Positions 25,495-33,835 of a stretch of 64,000 nt of DNA are shown piece by piece; the stretch's first letter is position 1; every line of letters starts with the position of its first letter. Source of the stretch: Amycolatopsis sp. FBCC-B4732 (GTDB lineage Bacteria > Actinomycetota > Actinomycetes > Mycobacteriales > Pseudonocardiaceae); assembly GCF_023008405.1 (NCBI RefSeq), contig NZ_CP095376.1:5046001-5110000 (forward strand), in the 5' to 3' direction. A program made the translations under genes and the position numbers. Under the pieces are notes generated by a model, which searched no databases, was not told the origin of the DNA, and saw nothing but the letters and a program-made list of their open reading frames with translations.

Positions 25495-26601
25495 CTACAG
25501 CGCGCGCAGCCGGGCGTTGCGCGCCTCGATGGCCTCCCAGGTCGCGGGGACCACCAGGTCGGCCCCGCCGCGCGCGAACTCCTGGGCCGCCGCCGCGTGG
25601 GGGCGCTGACGCTGCTCGTAGGCACTGAACGCCGCCTCGACGTCGTCGCCGTGGCGACCGAGCTCCTCGGTGAGCGTCCACGCCCCGAGCAGGGCCAGCG
25701 AGGTGCCGCGCCCGGCCATCGGGGTCGCGCAGTGCGCAGCGTCCCCGATCAGCACGACCCGTCCGCGGTGCCAGCTGGGCAGGTGGATCTGCGTGAGCAC
25801 GTCGAAGTAGAGCTCGGGATCGTGCTGGGCGGTCTCGAGCAGCTCGGGGACCTTCCAGTCCTCGATCCCGGCGAAGGCCCCGGCCAGGATGCGCTTCTGG
25901 GCGGCCTGGTCGTGGTGGTCGTAGTCGATCGGGCCGGACCGGAACTCGAAGATCGCCAGCGCTTTGTCGCGGTAGCGGGCCACCCCCGCGAGAAGGCCAG
26001 GCAGGTTGAGGATCTCCGTGACGCGGGTGTCGCCGGGCGTCACCTCGCCGGGCGCGTCCCCGATCGCGACGTACACCCCGAGGGGCTCGGTGAACTCCTT
26101 TTCCGGGCCGAAGACCAGCCGCCGCACCGCCGAGTGCACCCCGTCGGCGCCGACGACGATGTCGTAGGCGGCCGCGCGGCCGGAGGCGAAGGTGACCGCG
26201 ACCCGGTCCCCGTCCTCGGCCAGGGCCGCGATGGACTCCTCGAAGCGCAGGTCGACTTGCTCGGGCAGCGCTTGGCGCAGGATGAGCATGAGGTCTTCGC
26301 GGGGAAGCTCGACGTCGTCGGAGCTTTCGTTGATCTCCTCCATCGCCAGGGAGGCGACGGGCGCGCCGAAGCGGTCGACGAACGTCGTGCGCTCGGTCAT
26401 CGTGATCCGCCGCTCGAGCACCGCGTCCAGGATGCCCATCCGCTCGGCCGTCTCGAGCGCGTCGCCGCGCACGTCGATGGGTGAGCCGTTGACCCGCAGG
26501 TGGTTCGCCCGCTCCACGATCTCCACCACGTGCCCGGCCCGCGCGAGATCGATGCCCGCACACAGCCCAGCCGCTCCCGCACCACTGACCAGGATCTTCA
26601 T
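25495..26601 (-). CDS. FAD-dependent aromatic-type monooxygenase
   Basis: The 368-aa flavoprotein belongs to the PHBH fold class. FAD-binding motifs stand in order: GxGxxG (VSGAGAAGLCAGIDLARAG, residues 5-23), the DG motif (VGADGVHSAVRRL) and the GD motif (IGDAAHCATPMAGRGTSLA). It probably hydroxylates a small aromatic or, like TetX relatives, a drug-like compound; the motif set is similar in both. The ATG at 26601 follows GGGGGAGAG. It is first in an operon with a TetR gene and is preceded by an AT-rich perfect palindrome. Confidence 0.92.
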   Translation of the reverse strand: MKILVSGAGAAGLCAGIDLARAGHVVEIVERANHLRVNGSPIDVRGDALETAERMGILDAVLERRITMTERTTFVDRFGAPVASLAMEEINESSDDVELPREDLMLILRQALPEQVDLRFEESIAALAEDGDRVAVTFASGRAAAYDIVVGADGVHSAVRRLVFGPEKEFTEPLGVYVAIGDAPGEVTPGDTRVTEILNLPGLLAGVARYRDKALAIFEFRSGPIDYDHHDQAAQKRILAGAFAGIEDWKVPELLETAQHDPELYFDVLTQIHLPSWHRGRVVLIGDAAHCATPMAGRGTSLALLGAWTLTEELGRHGDDVEAAFSAYEQRQRPHAAAAQEFARGGADLVVPATWEAIEARNARLRAL

Positions 26602-26620
26602 CGTCTCTCCCCCGCAAGCC

Positions 26621-26653
26621 GGACTTAAAGCAACACAAAATTGCTTTAAGTCC
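26621..26653. promoter_or_regulatory. 13-bp perfect inverted repeat, TetR operator
   Basis: GGACTTAAAGCAA (26621-26633) and its exact complement (26641-26653) flank a 7-base A-rich spacer, 20 bases before the monooxygenase ATG. Such an AT-rich perfect palindrome is very unlikely by chance in 70% G+C DNA. Confidence 0.85.
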
Positions 26654-26844
26654 ACCATAGCAGCCTCCGGACGACACCTGCCCCGGTCGCTGTCAACGCG
26701 ATCCCGAGCTGTCCGCCTGCGGGCGGCATCGCGCAAGCCCTTCCGCGCCCGCCGCCGAGCAGCCGTGCGCAGAGAGCCGGCGATCGCCGGGATCGACGCC
26801 ACCACGCGGCCGGCCGGGGGCGAGTCGCGTGATGGCGCCGGAAC

Positions 26845-27273
26845 TCACTCCACGCAGCCCTGCCTGGTGCAGGTCACGCCGCCGCGGTAGACGTCGCCTT
26901 CCCACAGAGCCACGTAGACGTAGGTGAGCCCGCCCGGATAGTTGCAGTCGAAGTCGACACGGAACCCGCGGTCCTCACCGGCCTGTGCCGTTCGCGTCTC
27001 CAGGGGTGTCACGCAGGAATCGGACTCACCGCGGAACCGAGCCTGCTTTTCTGAGGAGCGCGCCCGGACCTCCCCCGTGATGACGACGTCGCGGTTGTGC
27101 CACGTGATGGAGCCCTTGACGACGCTTGCCCCGTAAGGCACGAAGAATCCCGTAACCGGATAATCGGTCGCGCTTGCGTGGCCGAGGCCGGGAGCCGCGG
27201 TCGCCGTCGCACTGAGCGACATGAGTCCTGCCGCCACCACGGCGGCCACTCCGCCGATTCGGTTGACCCTCAT
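26845..27273 (-). CDS. Small secreted beta-rich protein with two cysteine pairs
   Basis: The 142-aa protein begins MRVNRIGGVAAVVAAGLM. It has a signal peptide cleaved near TATAA-AP and a mature part with four cysteines (SDSCVTP, DFDCNYP, GVTCTRQGC), which could form two disulphides. Alternating strands such as SITWHNRDVVITGEVR and LTYVYVALWEG suggest a compact beta sandwich. It belongs to a type of short exported proteins common in actinomycetes, with no known role. The ATG at 27273 is preceded by AAGGGGAG. Confidence 0.8.
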   Translation of the reverse strand: MRVNRIGGVAAVVAAGLMSLSATATAAPGLGHASATDYPVTGFFVPYGASVVKGSITWHNRDVVITGEVRARSSEKQARFRGESDSCVTPLETRTAQAGEDRGFRVDFDCNYPGGLTYVYVALWEGDVYRGGVTCTRQGCVE

Positions 27274-27510
27274 GAAATCTCCCCTTGTTTCGCATGAATT
27301 TGTCGTAACGGGGGTCCGGACCCAGGCCGTCAATCCCCCGTTCGCGGAAATGACCGCGAGTGCGGCCGGGGCCAACGATGCCGAGGAGTCCGCGTCCGGA
27401 CAACCCGCCACCGTCCCGGCATGGTCCGACATGCCCTGACCAGCCGATATCTCCCGGCGTGGGATGGCTGCCATACTGGCCCGGGACACCGGAGGCTTGG
27501 GGAGGGCTGA

Positions 27511-29139
27511 GTGGGGGAAAGGGGCGTGCCGGAAGGCAGAGAGCTGCTCGCGGGCCATCTCACGGCCCTCAAGCAGCGCAGTGGGCTGAGCTATGTGGAA
27601 CTGGGGAAGAAGTCCCACATCAGCAGTTCCACCCTGCACCGGTACTGCTTGGGAACAACTGTTCCGCCGGACTACAAGACCGTGGTCGGTATCGCCACGG
27701 CGTGTTCGGCGAATGACGAGGAATTGATCGAACTGCTGACGGACTGGAAGTCGGCGACCGGCCGGGCCGCGGTACCGGACATCGTGCACCCGGCTGTCGC
27801 GGAAATCGTGCACCCGGTACCGCAATCCCGGCGGCTGCTCCGTCCGCGCACGGTTTCCACGGTGGCGGCCGGGCTCGTCCTGGTGCTCTTGTTCGTCCTG
27901 CTGTCCGCCGGCGGCACGGAAGTCGGGACGGTGCCCGCCCGGCAGCAGATCGCAGGCCCGTCCTGGCAGCGCGAGCTGCCCCTGACGCCGTCGCTGTTCG
28001 GCGTGACCGCGTCGTCCTCGAGCGGAGTGATGCCCTCGTTCCAGGTCGGGAGCCTGCGGTTCTGGGACAGCCGCACGCGCTGGGCGAGCCTGCAACCACG
28101 GCCGGACACCTATGACTGGCACATCCTCGACCGGCTGGTCGACGGTGCGCGGACGACGGACCTGCCCTCGACGCTCGTCCTCGGCGGCACACCGGCGTGG
28201 GCCGCGCCCGATGGCCCGAAGGCGCCCTACGACGACGGCTCCCGCAGCGCGCCGCCCGACGACCTGGCTGTGTGGGACCGGTTCGTCCGCACGCTGGCGA
28301 CCCGCTACCGGGGCCGCATCAATGCCTACGAGGTGTGGGTCCACGCCAATGACCAGCGCTACTTCTCCGGCTCGACCGAGACCCTCGTCGAGATGACCCG
28401 GCTGGCCTCGCGCGCCATCAAGGCCGCCGACCCGGGGGCGGTCGTGGTGTGCCCGTCGATCGCCCGGCTGTGGACCGACGGCGGCCGAGCCGTGCTGCGC
28501 CGCTTCGCCGAGTTGCGCGGCTACGACTACTGCGACGTCGCGGGCATCAACCTGTCCCAGCAAACGGCGGCCGACCCGCCGGAGACCATGCTCGGCCGCC
28601 TGCAGCAGATCGACGGAGCCTTCCACGACGCGGGTGTCCACCCCCGCCTGTGGAACACCGGTGTCACCTACGAATACGTGCGCGACGAACGGCTGGACGA
28701 ACAACGCGCGATCGACTACGCCACGCGGTTCTACCTCGTGGCGATCTACGGTTCCGACTTCGGCCTCGAACGCTCCTACTTCTACAACTGGGGCAGCGGG
28801 AACCTGCCTGTCGCGCTGCAAGCCGTCGGCGGTCCGCCCACCCGGGCCGCGCTCGCGGTGGAGGAACTGCAACGGTGGCTGACCCGCACCAGCACCCGGT
28901 CGTGCGGGCACGGCCTCGCCATCAACCTGCCGGCCACCGTGTGGCAGTGCGAGTTCACCGCGGACGACGGACGGCTGCTCACGATCCGCTGGACCCACGA
29001 GGGCACCGCGACGACGTCGGCCCCGCCACACGCCGAGGAGGTACGCGGCCTCGACGGCACCAGCCGTCCGCTACGCGCGGGCGACACCCTCACGATCTCC
29101 GGAACGCCGATCCTCATCGTCCAGCGGCCCGCAAGCTAG
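27511..29139 (+). CDS. XRE-type HTH, membrane helix and extracellular glycosidase-like pseudoenzyme
   Basis: The 542-aa protein has an N-terminal helix-turn-helix (SYVELGKKSHISSSTLHRY, about residues 27-45), a membrane helix (about 116-136) and an extracellular TIM-barrel resembling GH39/GH5 glycosidases (about 160-450) plus a small beta domain. Family enzymes carry an acid/base Glu in a Trp-Asn-Glu-Pro motif; here the place reads YEVWVHAND. The nucleophile Glu is also missing (LWNTGVTYEY). So it should bind, not cut, a carbohydrate and transmit this to the cytoplasmic DNA-binding domain. It starts at GTG 27511 or GTG 27526. It overlaps the end of the convergent XRE gene by four bases. Confidence 0.82.
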   Translation: MGERGVPEGRELLAGHLTALKQRSGLSYVELGKKSHISSSTLHRYCLGTTVPPDYKTVVGIATACSANDEELIELLTDWKSATGRAAVPDIVHPAVAEIVHPVPQSRRLLRPRTVSTVAAGLVLVLLFVLLSAGGTEVGTVPARQQIAGPSWQRELPLTPSLFGVTASSSSGVMPSFQVGSLRFWDSRTRWASLQPRPDTYDWHILDRLVDGARTTDLPSTLVLGGTPAWAAPDGPKAPYDDGSRSAPPDDLAVWDRFVRTLATRYRGRINAYEVWVHANDQRYFSGSTETLVEMTRLASRAIKAADPGAVVVCPSIARLWTDGGRAVLRRFAELRGYDYCDVAGINLSQQTAADPPETMLGRLQQIDGAFHDAGVHPRLWNTGVTYEYVRDERLDEQRAIDYATRFYLVAIYGSDFGLERSYFYNWGSGNLPVALQAVGGPPTRAALAVEELQRWLTRTSTRSCGHGLAINLPATVWQCEFTADDGRLLTIRWTHEGTATTSAPPHAEEVRGLDGTSRPLRAGDTLTISGTPILIVQRPAS

Positions 29140-29741
29140 GGCGGTGGCAGCCCAGCCCCGCTGTCCGCGGTCAAGTCCATGGCTTCGAAGGCGAGGGTCA
29201 GGTCGCCGGCTTCCGTGCGCAGAATGGCGACCGACGTGTGGCAGGACTTGTCGTAGCCGGGGAAGTAGTCGCGCGCCGCCGGGTCCAGGAAGCCGAACCG
29301 GGCGAGGTTGGCCAGTGACGCTTCACTGGTGCGGGTGGGGCTGTCGAACACCGGCGAATACCGCGCGCGGCCCAGTGCGTTGGTCGCCAGGATGTCCGGG
29401 CGGCCGTCGCGGACGAACGCGGCCGTCGTCGTCATGCTGTCGAGGATCTGCTGCACCACCGGCCGCACCCGCTGCGGTGACCGCCGGCGCTGGGCGACGG
29501 CGGTGCGCGGACGGCCGGCGGCGATGGCGGCGAGGACTCTGTCGGAGACGCCGGCGAGATTGCCCTTTTCGACGCGGGTGTAGTAATCGGCGGAGACCCC
29601 GGCGAGCATGGCGACCTCTTCGCGGCGCAGGCCCGGCACGCGGCGGTTGCCGCCGTAGTGCCGCAGCCCGGCCTGCTCCGGGGTGAGCTTGGCCCGCCGG
29701 GTGACCAAGAAGTCGCGAACCTCGGTGCTCTTGGCGTCCAC
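29136..29741 (-). CDS. MmyB-type XRE regulator with internal deletions
   Basis: The N-terminal helix-turn-helix of the MmyB family is intact (LRREEVAMLAGVSADYYTRV; EKGNLAGVSDRVLAAIA follows). Full-length relatives have about 280 residues, with a segment after VLAAIA (ALQLD...HLFDLAR) and a PAS-like MmyB domain. Here about 20 residues are missing after AAIA, about 70 between ILRTEAG and DLTLAFEAMDL, and the tail is cut, leaving 201 aa. All deletions keep the frame, so a shortened protein could still be made, but ligand sensing is probably lost. I chose GTG 29741 (VDAKSTEVRDFL). Deletions fit the decay seen in the next kilobase. Confidence 0.7.
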   Translation of the reverse strand: MDAKSTEVRDFLVTRRAKLTPEQAGLRHYGGNRRVPGLRREEVAMLAGVSADYYTRVEKGNLAGVSDRVLAAIAAGRPRTAVAQRRRSPQRVRPVVQQILDSMTTTAAFVRDGRPDILATNALGRARYSPVFDSPTRTSEASLANLARFGFLDPAARDYFPGYDKSCHTSVAILRTEAGDLTLAFEAMDLTADSGAGLPPP

Positions 29742-29841
29742 GCCTCCACCGCACGACGGCGCACATCGTCGAGGGGGGTTCTGCTGGAACCCGGAAAAAC
29801 GCACCCTGCCGCGTGCACTTGTAGCGGCGTTCCATCGGGGC

Positions 29842-30125
29842 ATGACCTCTTCCGGGAAAGCCACCACTGCGTCCCGGGTGGCCCGGCCGGCCGGCGGCAG
29901 TACTGCAGTGGGTGGTCGACGGCTACACGCTGGTGTTCGCCGCGGCGCTGCTCTCGGCCGGCTCGCTGTCCGGCCGGGCCGGCGTCAGACGGGCATTCGG
30001 TCTCGGGATCGCCGCGTTCACGGTGGCCTCGCTCGTGTGCGAGCCGGCTCCGTGGCGGCGTTGGATCTTCCTGGTGGACCTCCCGGCTGGAGCCGCGGCC
30101 CTGCTCCTGCTCCGGCAGGCCGGTC
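29842..30125 (+). pseudogene. DHA2 MFS transporter remnant
   Basis: An ATG at 29842 leads, after a frameshift, into VLQWVVDGYTLVFAAALLSA and SLSGRAGVRRAFGLGIAAFT, the first two helices and motif A of a DHA2 exporter. It then jumps directly to WRRWIFLVDLPAGAAALLLL, which normally follows the sixth helix. The middle and the entire 3' part are gone. The break near 30125-30190 joins it to a truncated kinase-like gene on the other strand. Confidence 0.7.
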
Positions 30126-30191
30126 GGTCGAGCCGCCACCGGGCGGCGTCGTCCGGCCCGAACAGACCGGGCAGGCACTGGGCGAACGTGG

Positions 30192-30996
30192 CGAGCCGGG
30201 CGCCCGGACGACGGCGGCGTACGCTCCGAGCGACACGTTGTTGACGAACACGCGGTTTTCGACGACGCCGAGATCGACCCGGCGCTCGACGGCCTCGCCG
30301 AAGGCGTCCAGCGCGGCCGCCGGATCGTCCCGGTCCAGCCCGAGATCACGCGCGAAGTGGGTGCGAGTTCCCGCTGGAACGCAGACAAAGGGCAGTCCGT
30401 GCCGTCGGGCGACGTCGGCGACCACCGCCTGGCAGCCGTCGCCGCCGGCCACCCCGAGCACGTCTGCTCCCTCGGCCACGGCCTGCTCCGCGAGCTCGCG
30501 GAGATCCTCGTCGAGACCGCCCGGATGGCCGAGCACCCGCGCCCGCTCGCCGAGCCGGGACGAAGTGGCCGCGCCCTTGCCGGACAAGGGGTCGAGCAGG
30601 AGCACCCCGGTCCGCCGGTTCGGCGCGGCAGGTTTCGGGTGGCGGTGGGAGGTCTTGGCCCAGCACTGTCCCGGCGATCGCGAGCGACACCCAGGCGAGC
30701 GCGGCCGCGGTCGCCATCAAGGCGTAGACGTGCACACCGGGCAGCAGTACGAGCAGGACCGCGGCGACGCCCCCGAGCGCCGCCGCGGCCACCTGCGGGA
30801 AGCTCCGGCGCACCAGTGCCGCCCAGCCCCCGCCGAGCACGCCCCCGGGCAGGAGCACCGCGAGCACCAGGTGCACCGGATGGCGGATCAAGGCGCCGGA
30901 CACCACGGCGAACGCCGCGAACAGCGCCACCGAAGAGATCCCCGCACCCACCCGCCGGCCGCCCGATCTGCCATCACCCGCACCTCCGCCGCCCAC
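30192..30996 (-). pseudogene. Diacylglycerol kinase-like (LCB5) membrane protein, truncated and frameshifted
   Basis: From GTG 30996 the minus strand encodes four membrane helices (ISSVALFAAFAVVSG onward), then a Pro-rich linker. After a one-base shift near 30,660 it encodes the lipid-kinase catalytic half: LLLDPLSGKGAA, LGVAGGDGCQAVVADVA (the GGDG nucleotide loop) and PFVCVPAGTRTHFARDLGLD. Homology stops after NVSLGAYAAVV at about 30,195, so the C-terminal lid domain is missing. The gene is broken twice. The truncation point coincides with the end of the MFS remnant, consistent with one deletion that removed both 3' ends of convergent genes. Confidence 0.72.
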
Positions 30997-31190
30997 CTTG
31001 CGGGCCGGGCGCCCCCGCGTCGTCACCCGTGGTGGATGACCCCCGCTTCGTCCCCGGAGGACGCGGCGGCCGACCGTCCCCTCGTGCGGCAAACCGGAGC
31101 AGGCGCGAGCCGCGTTCGGCTGCAGGCTGCCCGGCGGGCTCACCCCGCACAGGTGACGCGGTCCGGCGGTCCCGCGGCAACCATGCCGAC

Positions 31191-32699
31191 ATGGCTTCCG
31201 AATCGACGTCGCCGGCACCGGCCGGCGGTGCAGTACTGGCTGTCACCTGCGTTTCGGCGCTCGTCGTGAACGCGAACACCTCGGCGGTGACCATCCTGCT
31301 GCCCGCCATCAGCCACGACGTCGGCGCCTCGGCCACGACGCTGCAGTGGGCCGTCACCGGGTACTCGCTCGTGGGCGCCGCCGTGATCGTCACGGGCGGC
31401 GCGCTCGGCGACATCGCCGGCCGGCGCCGGGTCTTCTCGGGAGCGCTGCTGCTCTTCGTGCTCTCCTGCGTCGTCGTCGGGCTCGCGGGCAGCGGCGCCG
31501 CCGTCATCGCGGGCCGGGCGATCCAGGGTGCGGCCGGGTCGACGCTGCTGGCCTGCGGCCTCAGCCTGCTTTCGGTCGCCGCGAGCGGAACCGCGCAGGT
31601 CCGTGCCGTCTCGCTCTGGGGCGCCGCCTCGGCGGTCGGCGCCGCCGCCGGACCGCTGGCCGGGGGCCTGCTCGTCGACACGACCGGGTGGCAGGGCCTC
31701 TTCTGGATCGACGCCGCGATCGCGGCCGCGTGCATCCCGCTCACCCTGGCCACCGTGCCGGAGTCGCGCGACGAGACCCGGCCGCGGTCCCTCGACCTCG
31801 CCGGGATGCTGCTCGTCGCCGCCTGCCTCGTGCCGTTGGTGCTGGCGCTCAGCCGCGGCTCGGACTGGGGCTGGCTGTCCGCGCCCACGTGGACGTGCCT
31901 GATCGTCTCCGCGGCGGCCGGCTGGGGTTTCGCCGCCGTCGAGCGCCGGGTCCGGGCGCCGCTGGTCGACTTGCGGCTCCTGCGCAACAAGGTGCTGGTC
32001 GGCTCGACGCTGGTGATCCTGATCGTCGCCGGTGCCATCAACGGCCTCATGTACGCCATGAGCCTGTTCTTCCAGGACCCCGCGGCGTTCGCGATGTCCC
32101 CGCTCCAGGCGGGCCTGGCAACCCTGCCCGCGGCGGCGGGCATCGTTGTCATCGCGCCCTTCGTCGGCAGCCTGGCGAAGAAGATCGGCTCCCGGAGCGT
32201 GATCGTCCTCGGGTTCGCGATCACGACCGGCGGCTTCGTGGCGCTGGTGTTCCTCGAAGAGAGCTGGGGCTACGGGGTGTTCGTCCTCCCACTGGTGGCC
32301 GTCGCGGCCGGCCTGGGGCTCTCCAACGGATGCGCGTCCGCCGCGGCGACGTCCTCGGTACCCGGCAACGACGTCGGCGGGGCGTCCGGGATCTCCAACA
32401 TGGCCCGGTACGTCGGGGCCGCGTTGCTCACCGCCGTGACAGCGACGATCTACGGCGGCGCCGCCTCGATCGAGGGGGCGAACCGGGGCGCCGCACTCGT
32501 CGACGGCGTGGCCCGGACCGCGCTGCTCATGGCGATCGTGTCCGGGGTGGGCGTCGCGCTCGGACTGCTCTACGGGCGGTACCGCCCGGGCCCGGCGCGC
32601 CCAGGCGGCCCGACGTCCGCCGCCGCGGGCGTGGTGCACAGCGTGCCCGTCCCCGCGCCGGCGGACACGGGCCGGACCACCTCCGTCGACCTGGAGTGA
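31191..32699 (+). CDS. DHA2-family MFS exporter
   Basis: The 502-aa permease has 13-14 predicted helices. DHA2 signatures are ALVVNANTSAVTILLPAI in helix 1, TLQWAVTGYSL in helix 2 and motif A GGALGDIAGRRRVFSG. ATG 31191 begins MASESTSPAPAGG; an ATG nine bases upstream is out of frame. Substrates of such exporters are usually hydrophobic drugs or the host's own metabolites. A TetR gene lies 515 bp downstream on the same strand. The stop codon lies inside a strong hairpin. Confidence 0.9.
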   Translation: MASESTSPAPAGGAVLAVTCVSALVVNANTSAVTILLPAISHDVGASATTLQWAVTGYSLVGAAVIVTGGALGDIAGRRRVFSGALLLFVLSCVVVGLAGSGAAVIAGRAIQGAAGSTLLACGLSLLSVAASGTAQVRAVSLWGAASAVGAAAGPLAGGLLVDTTGWQGLFWIDAAIAAACIPLTLATVPESRDETRPRSLDLAGMLLVAACLVPLVLALSRGSDWGWLSAPTWTCLIVSAAAGWGFAAVERRVRAPLVDLRLLRNKVLVGSTLVILIVAGAINGLMYAMSLFFQDPAAFAMSPLQAGLATLPAAAGIVVIAPFVGSLAKKIGSRSVIVLGFAITTGGFVALVFLEESWGYGVFVLPLVAVAAGLGLSNGCASAAATSSVPGNDVGGASGISNMARYVGAALLTAVTATIYGGAASIEGANRGAALVDGVARTALLMAIVSGVGVALGLLYGRYRPGPARPGGPTSAAAGVVHSVPVPAPADTGRTTSVDLE

Positions 32700-32715
32700 C
32701 GGAGGTGGTCCGGCG
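32672..32715 (+). terminator. 17-bp hairpin over the MFS stop codon
   Basis: GCCGGACCACCTCCGTC (32672-32688) pairs perfectly with 32699-32715 across a 10-base loop; the TGA stop at 32698-32700 overlaps the start of the right arm. Confidence 0.88.
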
Positions 32716-33131
32716 TCGCCCTTGCTCCCAGGGGGGCGACGCTTTCGCTGAGGGCGTGGGATTCCTCGACGCCGATGATGATCTCCGCGGCGGAGCCGAC
32801 CATCGGCGGCCAGTCGATCCCGGGCACGGTGAGCGCGGGCGTGGCCGGAGCAGGTCGGCGACCCGGCCGTCGCCGAGCAGGGCGGCATCCGGGCCGGACA
32901 GCGAGTCGTGCGGTCACGCGCTGGTGAGCGCCCGGGGGGTCGGGTGGTCGAAGACGAGCGTCGCCGGCAGCCGGGTGCGTAGCCCGGGTTCACCTGCGAC
33001 GCGACTCGGCAGCGCAGCGGCCCACGGTGAGCTCGTGGCTGAACTGTCCGCGGACCTGGGCCACGACTGACCCGGGCCGTGGCCCGCTGCCGGTCATCCC
33101 GTTTTGCGGGATACATCCCTCAGATCCGAAG
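32716..33131. other. Intergenic stretch with a polyketide synthase scrap
   Basis: There is no intact gene. The only recognisable content is the carrier-protein tail on the minus strand at 32914-32990. A minus frame nearby reads GIDWPPMVGSAAEIIIGVEE, protein-like but unassigned. Confidence 0.5.
32914..32990 (-). pseudogene. C-terminal scrap of a type I PKS acyl carrier protein
   Basis: The minus strand reads GEPGLRTRLPATLVFDHPTP followed by RALTSA and a stop at 32914-32916. LPATLVFDHPTP is the hallmark of the last helix region of acyl carrier proteins in modular polyketide synthases. The phosphopantetheine Ser (GxDS) and everything before are missing. It is an orphan fragment, evidence that a PKS gene once ended or was inserted here. 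Confidence 0.75.
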
Positions 33132-33147
33132 GTTAGCGCCCGCTTAC
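33132..33147. promoter_or_regulatory. Candidate TetR operator
   Basis: GTTAGCG-CC-CGCTTAC is symmetrical at six of seven positions, about 70 bases before the TetR ATG. It would suit autoregulation; this is inference from position and symmetry only. Confidence 0.4.
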
Positions 33148-33214
33148 AATGAGCATGTCCCGGCCGGCCGTCGGGGCCGCCACTTGCGGTGGGGCTCTCT
33201 GGAAGGATCACCGG

Positions 33215-33835
33215 ATGACGATGTCGCTCTCGGCCGAACTGTGGCCGGACGTGCAGCCGGAGACCGCTCGGCGGCTCATGCTCGCCGGGGTGGAGGCCTT
33301 TGCCAAGCGGGGGTACCACGCCACCACCACGAGGGACATCGCCGGGGCTGCCGGGATGTCGCCCGCCGCGCTGTACGTGCACTTTCCTTCGAAGGCCGCG
33401 CTGCTCTTCGCGATCAGCCGGTACGGGCACGAGCAGACGCTCGCGCTGGTCGAGAACGTCGTCGCGAAGGTGTCCGATCCCGTCGAGCGGATCCGGCTGA
33501 TCGTCGAGGACTTCGTGGCTTGGCACGCGCGGCGGCACACCGTCGCGCGAGTCGTGCAATACGAACTGCAGGCGCTGCCCGAGCAGGAGTTCGAAGTCGT
33601 CGCCGAGCTGCGGCGGCGGATCGAGCGGATCGTGCGCAAGGTGATCGCGGACGGCGTCGAAGAGGGCGTTTTCACCGTGTCGGACCCGCACATCTCGGCG
33701 AGAGCAGTGCTCTCGCTCGGCGTCGACGTCGCCCGCTGGTACAGCGAGCGCGCCCGGCAGACGCCCACCGCGCTCGGCAAGGAGTACGGCGGGCTCGTGT
33801 TGCGGATGCTCGGCGTGACACCGGTCACAGACTGA
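33215..33835 (+). CDS. TetR-family regulator
   Basis: The 206-aa repressor starts MTMSLSAELWPD at ATG 33215 after GGAAGGATC. The helix-turn-helix is classical (GYHATTTRDIAGAAGMSPAA, then LYVHFPSKAALL). The C-terminal domain with VERIRLIVEDFVAWHARRHT resembles TetR regulators of lipid or acyl-CoA metabolism in actinobacteria (KstR/FadR-like), but the ligand cannot be read from sequence. It converges on a WYL gene with an 11-bp overlap of the 3' ends. Confidence 0.9.
   Translation: MTMSLSAELWPDVQPETARRLMLAGVEAFAKRGYHATTTRDIAGAAGMSPAALYVHFPSKAALLFAISRYGHEQTLALVENVVAKVSDPVERIRLIVEDFVAWHARRHTVARVVQYELQALPEQEFEVVAELRRRIERIVRKVIADGVEEGVFTVSDPHISARAVLSLGVDVARWYSERARQTPTALGKEYGGLVLRMLGVTPVTD

Noticed and set aside
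26845..29031. A single 728-codon minus-strand frame through the secreted protein and the XRE-GH gene
   Set aside because: Only its last 142 codons look like protein (signal peptide, disulphides); the rest is the shadow of the plus-strand gene.
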